From NCBI GenBank assembly GCA_030272155.1, contig CP126205.1, positions 918,501 through 982,500 on the forward strand: a stretch of DNA of 64,000 nucleotides. The letters run 5' to 3'. Below are positions 1-13,071 of this stretch, piece after piece; position 1 is the first letter of the stretch, and the number at the start of each line of letters is the position of its first letter. The DNA comes from Tetradesmus obliquus. Its lineage: Eukaryota; Chlorophyta; Chlorophyceae; Sphaeropleales; Scenedesmaceae. The notes under the pieces are model-generated. The model was not told where the DNA came from and did not search any database. It worked only from the letters and a program-made list of their open reading frames with translations. The position numbers and the translations under genes were made by a program.

Positions 1-1996
1 GGCAAGTGACCTGGTGCCTCCATCAACACCATCACCCAGCCCACCCCCACCACCCAGCCCGTCACCATCCCCCTCTCCCTCTCCGTCCCCGTCACCCAGC
101 CCGTCACCCAGCCCATCACCCAGCCCATCACCCAGCCCGTCACCCAGCCCATCACCGTCACCCAGCCCATCACCCAGCCCGTCACCATCGCCCAGCCCAT
201 CACCGTCACCCAGCCCTGCGCCCAGTGAGTGCAGCAGGCAGACTTGCTGCATCCAGCACGATGCTGCGGCAGCAGATTCAGCAGGTTGCGTTGGATGCCC
301 ACATGTATGCACACGGCAGATGCAGGCAAAGGCTCTTTGCCCGACACCATCAGCAGTGCCATGCTGCAGGTGTTGCATGTTTTGACACACTTGCGTGCAT
401 AAACACAGCTGCTTCATCTCGTGCTATGGTGTTGTCGTGGATTGAACAAAAGTGTGTACCCTTACCAATGCACATGTGTTTGAGTGCTCATCAAGGCGCA
501 CACGCACGCTCACATCATGCTTACATGCGAACAAGGAAAGTTTTAGGCATGGTAAATGCACAACTGCGCACCTGCAAGCAACGCTGGTTAGAAGCCCCCT
601 GCCGTACTTGTACATGTGCGCGTACTGCAGCATGATGTGTCCGATGGCTACGCAACACTTGGGCCAAGGCCATGGCAACACACATTAGTGCATGCATACA
701 GTTTGTACATCAAGATTTCTCGCCAACAGTTTAATAGTTGCTGCGGAGAGCTGATAACAACTTGCTGCCAATGCTGCTGCAGACCTTCAGCAGTGCGACC
801 AGCCAGGTAACACCGACCCGGTGTGTCAGAACTGCGCACGGCAGGTGGTGTCATTCAATCAGGATTGCATCTTGTTCAACAACGGCAGCCTCGCGTGCCT
901 TGGAAGCAATGAGAATGGGCAACTCGGGCGTGGGACCACCAGCAGGGATGAACCCTTCTTTGCACTGGCGACTGTAGTGTCTGGAACCCCCATCAGATCT
1001 GCAGGCACAGGAGAGCAGTTCACATGCGTCTTGGCAGATTCCCCGCAGACTAATAAGGTGCTGTGCTTTGGTTATGGAGGGGGTGGTGAACTTGGGGACG
1101 GCAGGACATACGCAGCCAGCCCCCTTGACCCCGCTTCTCGGTCCCTGGCGGCTGTAGAGGTGCAGAACCTGAAGCAGTCGTCGCAGCTGTTCACAACCCC
1201 GCGCATAACCCAACTAGTAGTCGGCCAAGACAGCGCGTGCGTGTTGTACGAGTCATCAGCAGGCGCTTGGGATGCTGCAGTGCAATGCTGGGGAGCCAAC
1301 TACGGACTCTCAGCCACGAATGTGGCTGGCACAGGGGACGCAGCAGCGATCGCGATGTCCATATCAGGCAAAGGCGCATGCATGCTCGCGAAGCAAGGCA
1401 CCGTCTTTTGTTGGTCCAACGCGATCAGTTTCACGAAGCCGCTGCCTCAGATTGTAGGCGGGATGTCCAGTGTGGTCCACATCTCCTATGGTGGATACAC
1501 AACGGCGCAGAACGTCCCTGCGCCTGTCGGGTGTGGGATTGTGCGGCCCCAGGGCGAGAAGGGATCCGTGTGGTGCTGGGGCCTTGACCAGATGTTCAAG
1601 GGGCTCCTTTCAAACCGCGCAGCCCCATGGCAGGTGCAGGGGCTGCCTGACGGGAACGCGATTGATGTGGTGGTTGGTGCCGCCCACGCATGTGCGCTGG
1701 TTGATGTGCGCCGCGGTGAAGTGTACTGCTGGGGAGCCAATCACCTCGGCCAGCTGGGGCAGGGCTACAGCAACGGCACATGGGCTGATATCAAAGGCAG
1801 CGCCGTGCCGCTGAAGGTCAAAGGGCTCGACGGCGTCAGCGTGATCAGCTTGTTTGGCCGCACTCCCACGTCGACCCTCACATGCGCAAAGGCCAGCTCG
1901 CAGCGCGTGCTGTGCTGGGGTGCCGCGTTCTTCTCGTTCCAAGACCCGATAGGGACATGGTATGCCGCTAGTCCCCTGAGCGGGCTGTGTGCTTGA
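1..1996 (+). CDS. Ser-Pro-rich RCC1-repeat protein, 5'-truncated
   Basis: The 3' part of a gene that begins left of the window. The first exon visible (to 224) encodes an almost pure Ser-Pro repeat, typical of hydroxyproline-rich extracellular matrix proteins of green algae. A donor GTGAGT at 225 and an acceptor ending at 782 remove a 558-base intron and join the two frames in phase 1. The second exon (783-1996, stop TGA 1994-1996) encodes about 400 residues with several RCC1-type blades, recognisable from recurring V-x-C-W-G and G-x-N-x-x-G-Q-L-G elements (SNENGQLGRGT, YCWGANHLGQLGQG). It is rich in Cys, which fits an exported protein. RCC1 blades form a beta-propeller; the Ser-Pro stalk suggests a wall or matrix location rather than Ran nucleotide exchange, but that is inference. 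The start and any signal peptide lie outside the window. Confidence 0.8.
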
Positions 1997-3165
1997 TGAC
2001 AGGGTGGCATGCGCTGACTGTCTGCAGAATTCTTGTGTTGTGTACGTACATTACGAGTTGTGTTGCTCATGCAGCTATCACGGGTGTATGTCACAGGCAC
2101 TGCGACAACTGCAGTGCATGACTGACTGTCAGCACAATGGCACCAAACTATGACGTGGATGATATGCACAACCACACGTTGCAAATGTTTAGTACAAAGG
2201 ACGCATGCAGGGGTTGTGATGCACTTCAGAGCCGGTGATGCACGTGTACATGTTTTGTGCCAACTAGCCCACCATGGGCATCAGCAGGCCTAGGCATTAC
2301 TGGTGTTGCACAGCAGCACATGCATCATGCACATGGTTGACTCAACCTTCTTTGGACGAATCAAGCCCATGCACTGCAGTGAGCATCTTTGGCTCACATG
2401 TTTCTCTGCATCGTGTCCAGCTTCTTTCAAGCCGCTAACAATGGATAATATCAGTTCTTGTTGTGTTGCCTGATACCACTCGAGTGGAGCCTGCTGCAGC
2501 TGCCGGTGCTGCTTAACGGAAGGACAGCATGACTGGCGCGTCTTCAAATAGAGTGCCTGTTGTCGTCTCCTGCTGCACGTGCCCCTTGTGGTGGAAGAGT
2601 TCAAGCATGTGGTGGCCGCATGGTAGTTACCACCCAGTTTGCGGCATGTCCTGATTGCACCTGGCTCATGACGCCTGTGTAACAGCAGCATGCCTAGACA
2701 CACGGGATGCTTGCTATAACTGTTACTATTATATGCTGCAAGCCTGCTGGGCAGAAGTAGCGCACAACGCAACTGATTGCTACCGTGGCGTGCCTGGCGC
2801 ACAACCATGGTGCAGTGCATTCCTCTGCCAACAACCTTGGTGCAATGTGTTGAACCCGCACATAGATGCGTTGATCTGTGCTGCCTTGCCAGGTTCAATT
2901 CACTGATGCAGTACAGCCTGCTGTTGGCCGTCCTTGCTGCTGTTATGCAGCAGGACATGCAAGAACATGCATGTGCTTGCGCTGATGCATGGTGATGTCT
3001 ACAAAGTCGCTTACCTGGCCACCTTGCTTTCCAATGCTTGGTTACAGGTTAAATTTGGCACCCCTTGATTGATTTCAGTGGGTGCAGGCAAAGGGTTAAG
3101 AGGCGTTGGACATATGGGCTGCGCCGCCTGGTAGCTTGCCGTGAAACTGAGTAGGTGGGCGCGGT
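1997..3165. other. Gene-poor interval after the RCC1-like gene
   Basis: No open frame here resembles a known protein and none has convincing splice signals. The longest, on the minus strand around 2290-2958, is Cys/His/Ser-rich with no domain pattern. The first few hundred bases are presumably the 3' UTR of the upstream gene. The variant motifs around 2790-2850 (accatggtgcagtgcattcc and accttggtgcaatgtg) hint at a small decayed duplication. Confidence 0.4.
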
Positions 3166-4000
3166 GCACAGCAGACGCAAGTGCAGCTTCCTGCATTGTC
3201 ACGTACACACAGGCTGACAGGTGACATGCCGTGCAGTTGAATTGGTGGGCGCTCTGCACATGTAAGCATAGCACAGCAGACGCAAGTGCTGCTTCCGGTG
3301 TTGTTGATTACATGTAGGCTGCGCTGGCAGCATGCCTTATGTTGACTAGGTGGGCGCTTTGCACAGCAGACGCAAGTGCTGCTTCCGGTGTTGTTGATTA
3401 CATGTAGGCTGCGCTGGCAGCATGCCTTATGTTGACTAGGTGAGCGCTTTGCACAGCAGACGCAAGTGCTGCTTCCGGTGTTGTTGATTACATGTAGGCT
3501 GCGCTGGCAGCATGCCTTATGTTGACTAGGTGGGCGCTTTGCACAGCAGACGCAAGTGCTGCTTCCGGTGTTGTTGATGACATGTAGGCTGCGCTGGCAG
3601 CAAGCCTTATGTTGACTAGGTGGGCGCTTTGCACAGCAGACGCAAGTGCTGCTTCCGGTGTTGTTGATGACATGTAGGCTGCGCTGGCAGCATGCCTTAT
3701 GTTGACTAGGTGGGTGCTTTGCACAGCAGACGCAAGTGCTGCTTCCGGTGTTGTTGATTACATGTAGGCTGCGCTGGCAGCATGCCTTATGTTGACTAGG
3801 TGGGCGCTTTGCACAGCAGACGCAAGTGCTGCTTCCGGTGTTGTTGATGACATGTAGGCTGCGCTGGCAGCATGCCTTATGTTGACTAGGTGGGCGCTTT
3901 GCACAGCAGACGCAAGTGCTGCTTCCGGTGTTGTTGATTACATGTAGGCTGCGCTGGCAGCAAGCCTTATGTTGACTAGGTGGGCGCTTTGCACAGCAGA
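3166..4000. repeat. 90-bp minisatellite, about 8 units plus a diverged leading unit
   Basis: A unit beginning gcacagcagacgcaagtgct recurs exactly every 90 bases at 3271, 3361, 3451, 3541, 3631, 3721, 3811 and 3901, with a partial unit from 3991 and a diverged unit from about 3166. Units differ at only a few sites (for example ttgattaca/ttgatgaca and catgcctt/caagcctt), so the array is young. Because 90 is a multiple of three, the minus strand stays open through the array, giving a Cys-rich 30-residue repeat. I see no start context, domain or splice context for it and treat the frame as a by-product. Confidence 0.93.
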
Positions 4001-5150
4001 CCCTTGTGCCGCACAAAGCAGCTTTCCTGTCTGGTGTCTGGGTAACTGTGCAGATGTGATCCATTTGATGCAGCGGATTGTTGCCTTGTTTGCTGGCCTT
4101 GCACTTGTACCTGCCCTCGACTGCAGTGTCCTAAAATGCTGAGTCTGAGTCTTTTGGCCAAAGTCGGCCGGCCAAGGCGCCGTGGCTCAAATGTGTTATC
4201 TTTCTGTCGCCCAGGCGTGCGAGGTAACTTATGAGAGTGCGTGTGCAGCCAGTGAGCAGAGCCCCTTCTTGCTATGTGAGTACGCATCATGTTGCATGCA
4301 TTGATTGACCTGTAATGATTGACCTGCTTGCACGCTGTACCAATTTTATACAGAGCTCCCTGGGACTCTGCCTGAGACTTCAGGCACCGAGCTGTCAGCT
4401 GCTGCTGAACCTCAGCATGCGGAAGGCCAGGGATCCATGCCCCTGTGAACCTCCTGGGACCCTGAATAGGGACTTCACACCCTTCCGGCGGAAGCATGTG
4501 CTTTGATCTCATAAGTTGAATAGACCGTGTTCATGTTTGAACGTTGCAGGCACATCTGTGCAATGCAGTACCACAGCGGCATGCCAAGCTGGTTGAGATC
4601 TAAAATGCAGTCAGTGCGACACTATCCTAATCATGAGATGCATATGCCGCTCAGTCTGGTTCACACAAACGCCCATCGGAGCGTGTGCAGTACAACACAG
4701 GAAAAAAATTCAGAACGAAATGGCCATGCCATTCCACCTCACGCTGCAGAGCCAAGTGCGCGACGTTATTCGTATGCGCACAGATCCTCACATTCACCAT
4801 GGAAAAATGCTCTAGAGCACCTGCCAGGGATCGCATCTCAGGCATGTACCGCCACAGCTAGAATGGAGATCACACACAGCACCAGATCAATCCCTGGTCT
4901 ACGGCGCCCCTGATGGGTCTTTCCTGACGTATTACCACAAATGGCAACACATACAACTTGAAGCAAAACCCTTCAGTTGTTGCTGGACCCCAGGTGAAAG
5001 ACATAAACCTTCGTCGCAGCAAGGCCATGATGTTTAGTCATCAGGAGTTGTCATCAGAACTGCGATCAAGCAAGCTGCATGGCCTCAAAGCGGCAGCAGC
5101 TGCATGCCATGCTACAGCTGCCAGCAGTGCCAATGCACGGCTCCATTGTG
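4001..5150. other. Interval without recognisable genes
   Basis: Moderate-GC sequence between the minisatellite and a short tandem repeat. Open frames are short, overlap on both strands and show no domain pattern. Confidence 0.4.
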
Positions 5151-5260
5151 GTGCCAGGACCCACATGTACTGAAGTGATGGTGCCAGGACCCACATGTAC
5201 TGAAGTGATGGTGCCAGGACCCACATGTACTGAAGTGATGGTGCCAGGACCCACATGTAC
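5151..5260. repeat. 30-bp tandem repeat, 3 full units plus a partial fourth
   Basis: Units of gtgccaggacccacatgtac followed by tgaagtgatg start at 5151, 5181, 5211 and 5241; the fourth lacks the tail. The core gccaggacccacatgta also occurs once near 15182, inside the COMT-like gene, so it is a dispersed element as well as a local array. Confidence 0.95.
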
Positions 5261-5554
5261 CCGTCCACTGTCATTGTGGCAACTATGCACATGAGCCAGT
5301 AGGCTCTTCAGCGCACGTGTACAGAGTTTAAGACATACATTCAACTGCAGCCGCAACCTTGCCTATCACACAACAAAGCTGATTGCATGCGCAAACAACA
5401 GCCAATATAAGGGACCAAAGTCCCACACAGCGCAGTTTTAGCTCACTTCCGAGTCAACCCAACCTCACAGCCAATACCCATAAAGCCTGATCATGCTCCT
5501 TCACCAAGCCTGCACATTGAGATTCCCGCAATTGGGGGACTCCTCGGTAGAAGG

Positions 5555-5957
5555 TTAAGCCCGGGGTGTAGCTGTGAGCCACAAGCCGTCCTGCACCTTG
5601 ATGGTCACACTTCTTCATGCCCTGAGTATGCCTTGATGGTCACACTTCTTCATGCCCTGATAGTGCTAAGCCTGGTCACACTTCCTCAGGCCCGGGGTGT
5701 AGCCGTAAGCCACAAGCCATCTTGCACCTTGATTGTCACCCCCAGATAGGTGCGCGCTGCCACACCAGCCTCGCCCCTGCAGCGCAGCAGCAGCAGCGGC
5801 AGCAGCAGCAGCGGCAGCGGCAGCAGCAGCAGCAGCAGCAGCAGCAGTGCAGGCGGCAGCAGTCAGACACAGGCCGCCCTGCACCTTGATTGTTACTCCC
5901 AGATAGGTGCGCGCTGCCACACCAGCCTCGCCCCTGCAGCGCAGTAGCAGCAGCAGC

Positions 5958-6008
<51 letters not shown>

Positions 6009-6300
6009 TCAGCCACACCAGCTTCAGCATATGTTGACACGCAAGGCCTGGCGGGAACAGCGATGCAAACCCTAGGACATGCAAACACCCAGCACAAGTA
6101 CACCGATACTCCCCCCATGCATGGCGCAAGGCTCAATTCATAGCCCGCCACAGCAGTGCCAGGTGCGCCTTGCTCTGCAGCAACGCTACAGCTGCGCGAG
6201 CATACACACAGCAACAGTTAAACAAAGCCACACCCACCCCATGCGCGGCGCCAAGCTCCACTCGTATCCCGCCAGCAGCATAGCTAAATGCGCCTTGCTC
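5555..6300 (-). repeat. Duplicated 3'-terminal P450 exons
   Basis: The C-terminal coding unit (V-T-I-K-V-Q-[DG]-G-L-[WC]-L-T-A) occurs three times on the minus strand: around 5912-5880 (runs into a CAG tract), 5757-5686 (ends TPRA then TGA), and about 5620-5555 (ends TPRA then TAA). The preceding unit (L-Q-S-K-A-H-L-A) occurs twice, at about 6300-6230 and 6190-6120. Two short leftovers of the terminal unit lie at 5618-5670. CTG tracts (sense strand) separate the copies. Confidence 0.85.
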
Positions 6301-7442
6301 TGCAGCATTGCCAGATTCTGCCCAGCACACGCCTTGGGTCCCAGACTGAACGGCACCCAGCGCGCAGCACCCGTGATTGGGTCTTTCTCTGCATGCTCTT
6401 GCGCCCAGCGCTCCGGCTGAAACTGCAGCAGCGACGGCAAGCACATTTTCAGTACGTATGCACAATCAGCAAGTCACTATCAGCGGCATCCAGCGCGCAG
6501 CTGCTGCGACTGGGTCCTTTTCAGCGTGCTCTTGCGCCCAGCGCTTGGGCTGGAACTGCAGCAGTGCGGGGGTTGCAAGAGGCTGCGCATGAGTACTGTG
6601 ATCGAGTATGTAAACAAAGGGACCCAGCGCGCAGCGCTTGCAACAGCATCCTTCTCTGCATGCTCTTGCGCCCAGCGCTCGAGCTGGAACTGCAAGGCAG
6701 CACCAAGAGTGTCAAACACAACGATAGGTTGAGCAAACACAGGTGACATGCTACGACTGTACGCTGCACCCGCAACTAGATCTTTCTCTGCATGCTCTTG
6801 CGCCCAGCGCTCCGGCTGAAACTGCAGGGCAGCACAAAGGGTGCAGACTTCAGACATGCATCAGTTACGTGCGCGAGTTGTGCGCTGCACCAATGACCAG
6901 GCTTTCCGCGCACAGTCCTCTGGCCAGAGCCGCAACTGGAACTGTAGGGCAGGCCAGGGCGAGCCATTGTTATAACATGCAATGTGACACATTTTCCCAA
7001 AGATGGGCCAGTCATCCCTAAGCTCATCTCACGCCTGCTGTTTCACTTATTTGCATATTTGCTGGACTTGTGCCTTAGCTGTACAGGCCGGATGCAGCAC
7101 AGCAGCTGCTTCTTGGTCTGCAAAGTGTCTTGCAGGGGCCAGCCATCTTGCTCTGCCTCCTGCTGCCGGCTGCTGCTGCATCAGCTGCTGGACTAAACCG
7201 TACCTGCTCAGGCTGCTGCCAGTTGCTGCTGACGTTCATGATGGCATACAGGTTGGGGAACACGATGACACCAGGGGGCAACAGGTAGGGCCCCACACGC
7301 GTGGGCTGCTCAACCATCCTGCAAGCGGCAGCAGCAGCAGCAGTGGGTTCAAGTGCCAAGGAACATGACGCTGGGATGCACCAGATAGGGCCCTACACGC
7401 GTGGGCTGCTCAACCATCCTGCAAGCAGCAACAGCAGCAGGT

Positions 7443-7478
<36 letters not shown>

Positions 7479-8934
7479 GGCTTCAGTGCCAAGGAACACT
7501 CGATGACACCAGGGGGCACCAGGTAGGGCCCCACACGCGTGGGTTGCTCAACCATCCTGCAAGCAGCAACAGCAGCAGGTGCAGCATGAGATTCGATTTG
7601 AGTCCCTCTGGTGTGCAGCTCCTTTTGCTAGGCATTCGGTTGCTTGGCCTGCTCACCGCCTGCTATTCACAATCAGACCACAGTCCGCATCAGCATGCGT
7701 CATCAACAGCCAGACATGCCAGCAGTGCTTGGTTATAACAGCACACACATCACTGCTGCGCACCTTCGTGCGCCAGGAGCCCCTGCAGGGTGCAGCCGCA
7801 TCGCTTCAAACAGGCAGGCCCATGGCTGTGTGCAGCAGTGCTTAGTCACCCATGCACACGCATGCATACTCATGCATACCTACCTTGGTGCAATGTGTGA
7901 CCAGGCTAGCATCTCCACGCATGCCCACCTTGGTGCGCCAGATATACCTGGGTACAGCCTCATCGCTTCATACAGGCAGGCTTGCAGCCTGCTGCATGTC
8001 AGGCAGTGCTTTATATATCCATACTCATGCGTCCCCAGCGCTGCCTACCTTGGTGCACCGGGTGCTCCTGCTGGGTACAGCCTCATTGCCTCATACAGGC
8101 AGGCCTGCAGCAGCGGCAGCTGCTTCAGCACCTCCGGCCCAGCAGCAGCAAAGGCATCCAGCAGCCGCTGCCGCCGCTGCTGCAGCACCTCTGCGCTCAC
8201 TGCTGCCGCCTGCTGCTTCACACCTGCTGCTGCTGATGATTTGCCGGATGCGCTGAAGGTTTCTGGTCCAGCAAGTGCCAGGTCTCCCTGGTCTCGCAGG
8301 CTGGCTGCATCGTCGCTGCCGTTGCAGGTGGTGCTGCTGCTGCTGTTGGCAGCAGCAGCAGCAGCAATGGTGCTGCTAGTGATGCCTGTTGCTGCAAACT
8401 CGTGCTGCAGCTGCTGCTGCAGCTGTGGCCGCACAGCAATGCAGTACCTGCAGGGCGCAAAGGTGCACAATGCAGCCCTCAGCACATATGCCTGTCCATG
8501 CCTAGATGCACTGGACAAGCAGCAGCGACTTCGCGCATTACGGATACAAGATACATTTTAGAGAAGTCAAGAACTTCAAAAAATTAGAGATGTTGTGAAT
8601 TAGTTAGCATAAGAGCAGGTTGGCTGCCCCAGCGTCCCATGCTGTGTGATTGGTGCAGGCTGGAAGCGTTGCTGAGTCCCTACAAAGTTCTGATCTCATG
8701 ATCCTAATCCTGCCTGCCACTCACAGCATTCACCTTCTGCTGGATGGCACCGTTTCTGAAGCGGTCATTGCATCATAGTGTCAGTGCGAATCACAGCTGT
8801 AACATGTTCCTTTGTTATGAAATTAAGTGTGCCTGCCACTCACAGTGTCCACATGATACTTGATGGCACCGTCTCTGAGGCAGTCAGTGCATCACAGATC
8901 TCCGCCACCAGCGCCCCGCGGTTCGGCTGCAGCA

Positions 8935-8981
<47 letters not shown>

Positions 8982-10385
8982 GCAGTCAGTGCATCGCATA
9001 TCTCAGCCACCGACGCGCCACGCTTTGGCTGCAGCAGCGGCAGCAACAAAGGGAGCAGGGCGGCACAAATAGCGCACTGCAGCGCAGCTGCAGCCGCTTG
9101 CGGGCCAAGCAGCAGCAGGTTGTGTGGCATGTGGTTCTGTACCTCAGCCCAGGGTAGGTAGCTCACGCTACGCCTGCCACTGCTGCGCAGTTGCCGCTAG
9201 GCAACCCTGCAGCTTGCCGCAAACCCATGTCATGTCAAATAACAGACACTGCTCACCTTGGTGCCGTGCTCGTCGGTGCTTGCATGAGGCAGCCAGCCGC
9301 CAAGCAGCCATGCATACATGCAGATGTTGGATACACACACATACCACACATGTACATGTGTTACGTACACAACAGCGGCACTCTTTGTTCCTGTGCTTGT
9401 CGGTGATGCGCATGTGGCGGCCGGCTAGGCTGTGGTCATTCACCAGCACAAGCACCATTTTGCATTCTACAAGCCTGTACCAGCGCAGACTGTTGCGTTT
9501 CCACTCACGTTGTTGCCGTGCTTGTTGGTGGTGCGCATGAGGCAGCCAACCACGAGGCAGATATGCAGCATTCGTACTAGCCAGACATTCACTACACACC
9601 TTGTTGCCGTGTTTGTCAGTGATGCGCATAGCGCAGCCAGCCAGGCTGGTGTCATCTTCAGGCACTTATGATCTCATGCGATCTACCAGCACCACATATA
9701 GTGTTTCTTCTACTTTTTCTTCGCACCTTGTTGCCGTGCTTGTCAGTGATGCGCATGAGGCAGCCAGCCAGGCTGTGGTCGTCCTCAGGCACTTGTAAGC
9801 TCATGCAGTCAGCACCACATTCCGCGCCGCTTTGATTTCTTGCGCACCTTGTTGCCGTGTTTGTCAGTGATGCGCATCAGCCAGCCAGCCAGGCTGTGGT
9901 CATTCACCAGCACAAGCACCACTTTGCATTCTACAAGCCTGTACCGCGTTTCCACTCACCTTGTTGCCGTTTTTGTCGGTGATGCGCATGAGGCAGCCAG
10001 CCAGGCTGTGGTCGTCCTCAGGCGCGCCACGTCAGCCACAGATGATGGCGTGCTTCAAAGCTGACGCTGGGTGTTGTGTTTCTGCCCCACATCTTGTTGC
10101 TGTGCTAGTGTGTGCGCGATGCGCATAAGGCAGCCAGCCGCCAAGCAGTCCAGACCGCACACATGCGGCTGTTGAATGCTCACGAATCATATGAAACAGT
10201 GGCTCACCTTGTTGCCATGTTTGTCGGTTATGCGCATGAGGCAGCCAGCAAGGCTGTGGTCGTCCTCGGGCACGCCGCCAGCGGCAGCGTAGCGCTGCTG
10301 CAGCAGGTCGTAGATAGATTCGCCCCAGCCCGCCAAGCGGCGCCGCGCAGACCACATGCGGCGGCCCTCCTGTGAAATGAAGGAA

Positions 10386-10428
<43 letters not shown>

Positions 10429-10970
10429 CGTCAGACGATGGCGCATGGCAATAGGCAGAAGGAACCGGCGGCAGCTTAGCGCTGCTGCAGCAGGTCGTGG
10501 GTGAACTCGCCCCAGCCCGCCAAGCGGCGCCGCGCAGACCACATGCGGCGGCCCTCCTGGGAAATGTAGATTAAAGCAACAGCAGCAGCAGCAGCAGCAG
10601 CACAACAAAGCACATGGCAACTGGCTGAAGGCACCGGCGGCAGCGTAGCGCTGCTGCAGCAGGTCGTAAATAGATTCACCCCAGCCTGCCAGGCGGCGCC
10701 GCGCAAACCACATGCGCCGGCCCTCCTGTTGACATGTGAACAGGAGCAAAGCGCAGCAACATCGACAGGTCACATCACAGCAGCTGGGTGCAGGTCGGAG
10801 CGTTGCCAGGGCAGACGTGGTGGGCGTTGGATGGATGCAGTTGCAAGGGGTTTGTGGTAAAATCATAGCTTCAGGAAGGGCATTGCATGCAGCTCATAGA
10901 TGGAACCGCCCCAGCCCGCCAAGCGGCGCCGCGCAGACCACATGCGGCGGTCCTCCTGCGATGCGATGGA

Positions 10971-11008
<38 letters not shown>

Positions 11009-12217
11009 CGGCAGCAGCAGGTCAAACTAAAGCACATGGCAACTGGCCGAAGGCAGCGGCAGCAGCGTAGCGCTGCTGCAGCAGGTCGTAGATTGACTCG
11101 CCCCAGCCCGCCAGGCGGCGTCGCGCAGACTACATGCAGCAGCCATCCTGTGATTGGACTTCCAATCCTTCCAAATTGGAAGAAGGCAGCAGGTCAGCTC
11201 GGACGATTGGCGGATGGCGACAAGCGAAACCATATGCAGCGGCGTGCGAGGTGCGAGTGCAAGATGCAATATCATCAGGGGCGAGTCAAACCACGGTCAA
11301 ACCATGGTCAAACCACGGTCAAACTATGGTCAAAACATGGTCAAACCAGGACTCACCGCAGTGAGGAAGGGCAGGTACAGGTGCCCCACCCATCTCCAGG
11401 GCTCGCAAATGAACCGACTGGCCGTAGCCATGATAAATGACACATCTCGAGCCTGCTGCTCCGGGTCGATGAAACCCTCGGGAAGCTTCAAAAACCCTCG
11501 GCCGATAACGTTATTTGTCGCGATGAGCACATGGTGCTCGATGTCGAAATCGGCCGGTCCGCCTGCTGCTGCGATGGCTGTGTCGAGGGTGTGCATGGTG
11601 TCACCCATGCAGCCTAGGATGACAGGGTACTGCTTCCTGCAGGGTGCAGCAGCGAGGAGGCGTGAACAGATGTTAAGACGTCTTGATGGTAAATGCACGC
11701 ATGAGTGACAACGATTGCAAAGGATGGATTTGATGCTGCATGGCACAGCAGCCAGATAAGACAATACATTGGACCTGCTGCAGGGTTCAACAGCGAGGTT
11801 TAGGAGTTGACGAACAACATGCACAGAGATAGCTCAAGCAGCCAACACACAAGGCGTCACGCATGCAGCCCAGAATGATAGGGTACTGCTTCCTGCACGG
11901 TGCAGCAGCAAGGACGTGTAAGCAGTGACAAAGGACACTAAAGCACCAAGCCCAGCAGCAATTGGAACAGCCGCTGCAAGTCAAAGCAGGCGAGGCTCAA
12001 TACAACCTTGGACATGCATGCCACGCAGTATCCGTACATAGCATCGCAGATGTACTCCACAGTCTGAAGCCAGCGCGACCAGCAAATGCAAGCTGGAGAG
12101 AGCCTCACTTGACCTCGCTGACAGTGAAAGCTGGCGCTATCGCGCGTCGCGCAGCCCTCCAGGTGCCCTCGTCTTGGTGAGTCAGCATGCCGTTGTAGCC
12201 CTGCAGCCCGTGAGCCT

Positions 12218-12256
<39 letters not shown>

Positions 12257-12998
12257 TTTCAAGTCAAGTCGGCTTGCTGTTGCAGCCCTGCAGCCTGTGA
12301 GCCTGCAGCAGGCGGCAGCAGCGGCCATCAGCAGAAGCACAGCCAGTTGCGGCACTGCTGACGTTTGTGTAGTCTGTGGCTGTCAAGCGTGTGCAGACGA
12401 TATGGCCGGCAAATGCCACAAGGTAACAAATCCAGTGCTACATTTGCTGCTGTATGTCCGCCACAGCAGCAAGCATCATTTGATGGCTGTACAGCTGCTG
12501 GCAAATCAGCCTCCAGCGCCTCAACCACCATCGCCTGAAAGCCCGCTGACCTACCAGCCCAAGCACAGCGCTGCAGCACACCACAGCAGCTACTCAACCT
12601 GAAGACCGCTGCAAGCACCCACCACATCAAATGCTGTGTACTCGGAAAATGCTGTGTACTCGGATGGCTTGCGTGGCACATATCAAGGTTTTCATTTGCC
12701 GCGCTACAGGCTGTGCACTACCACCTTGCCCTCATCCCAAACCTCAGCACTGCAGCAGCTCTGCAACTCAAAGCAATGCCTCAAGCTCTGGCACAGCTGC
12801 TGTTCAAGCGCCCACCACATCAAAGGCTGTGTACTCAGAAGGCTTGCGTGGCACATAGCCTGGGCCCTTGACCAGGATGGATGAAGCAGCGGCAGGGTCT
12901 GCCACCAGCAGCATGCAGCGGTGCGCGATTCGAACACGCACAAATGGGCCGAAGCGCTCATGCCACTCGGTGTAGAGCCTGTGGCGGTCAGCCACCCT

Positions 12999-13071
<73 letters not shown>

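Noticed and set aside
6-635. His-Pro-Ala-rich frame on the plus strand
   Set aside because: It is the shifted frame of the Ser-Pro repeat and crosses the intron donor at 225.
3271-3990. Regular spaced repeats suggestive of a CRISPR array
   Set aside because: The whole 90-base period is conserved with no unique spacers, and the setting is eukaryotic.
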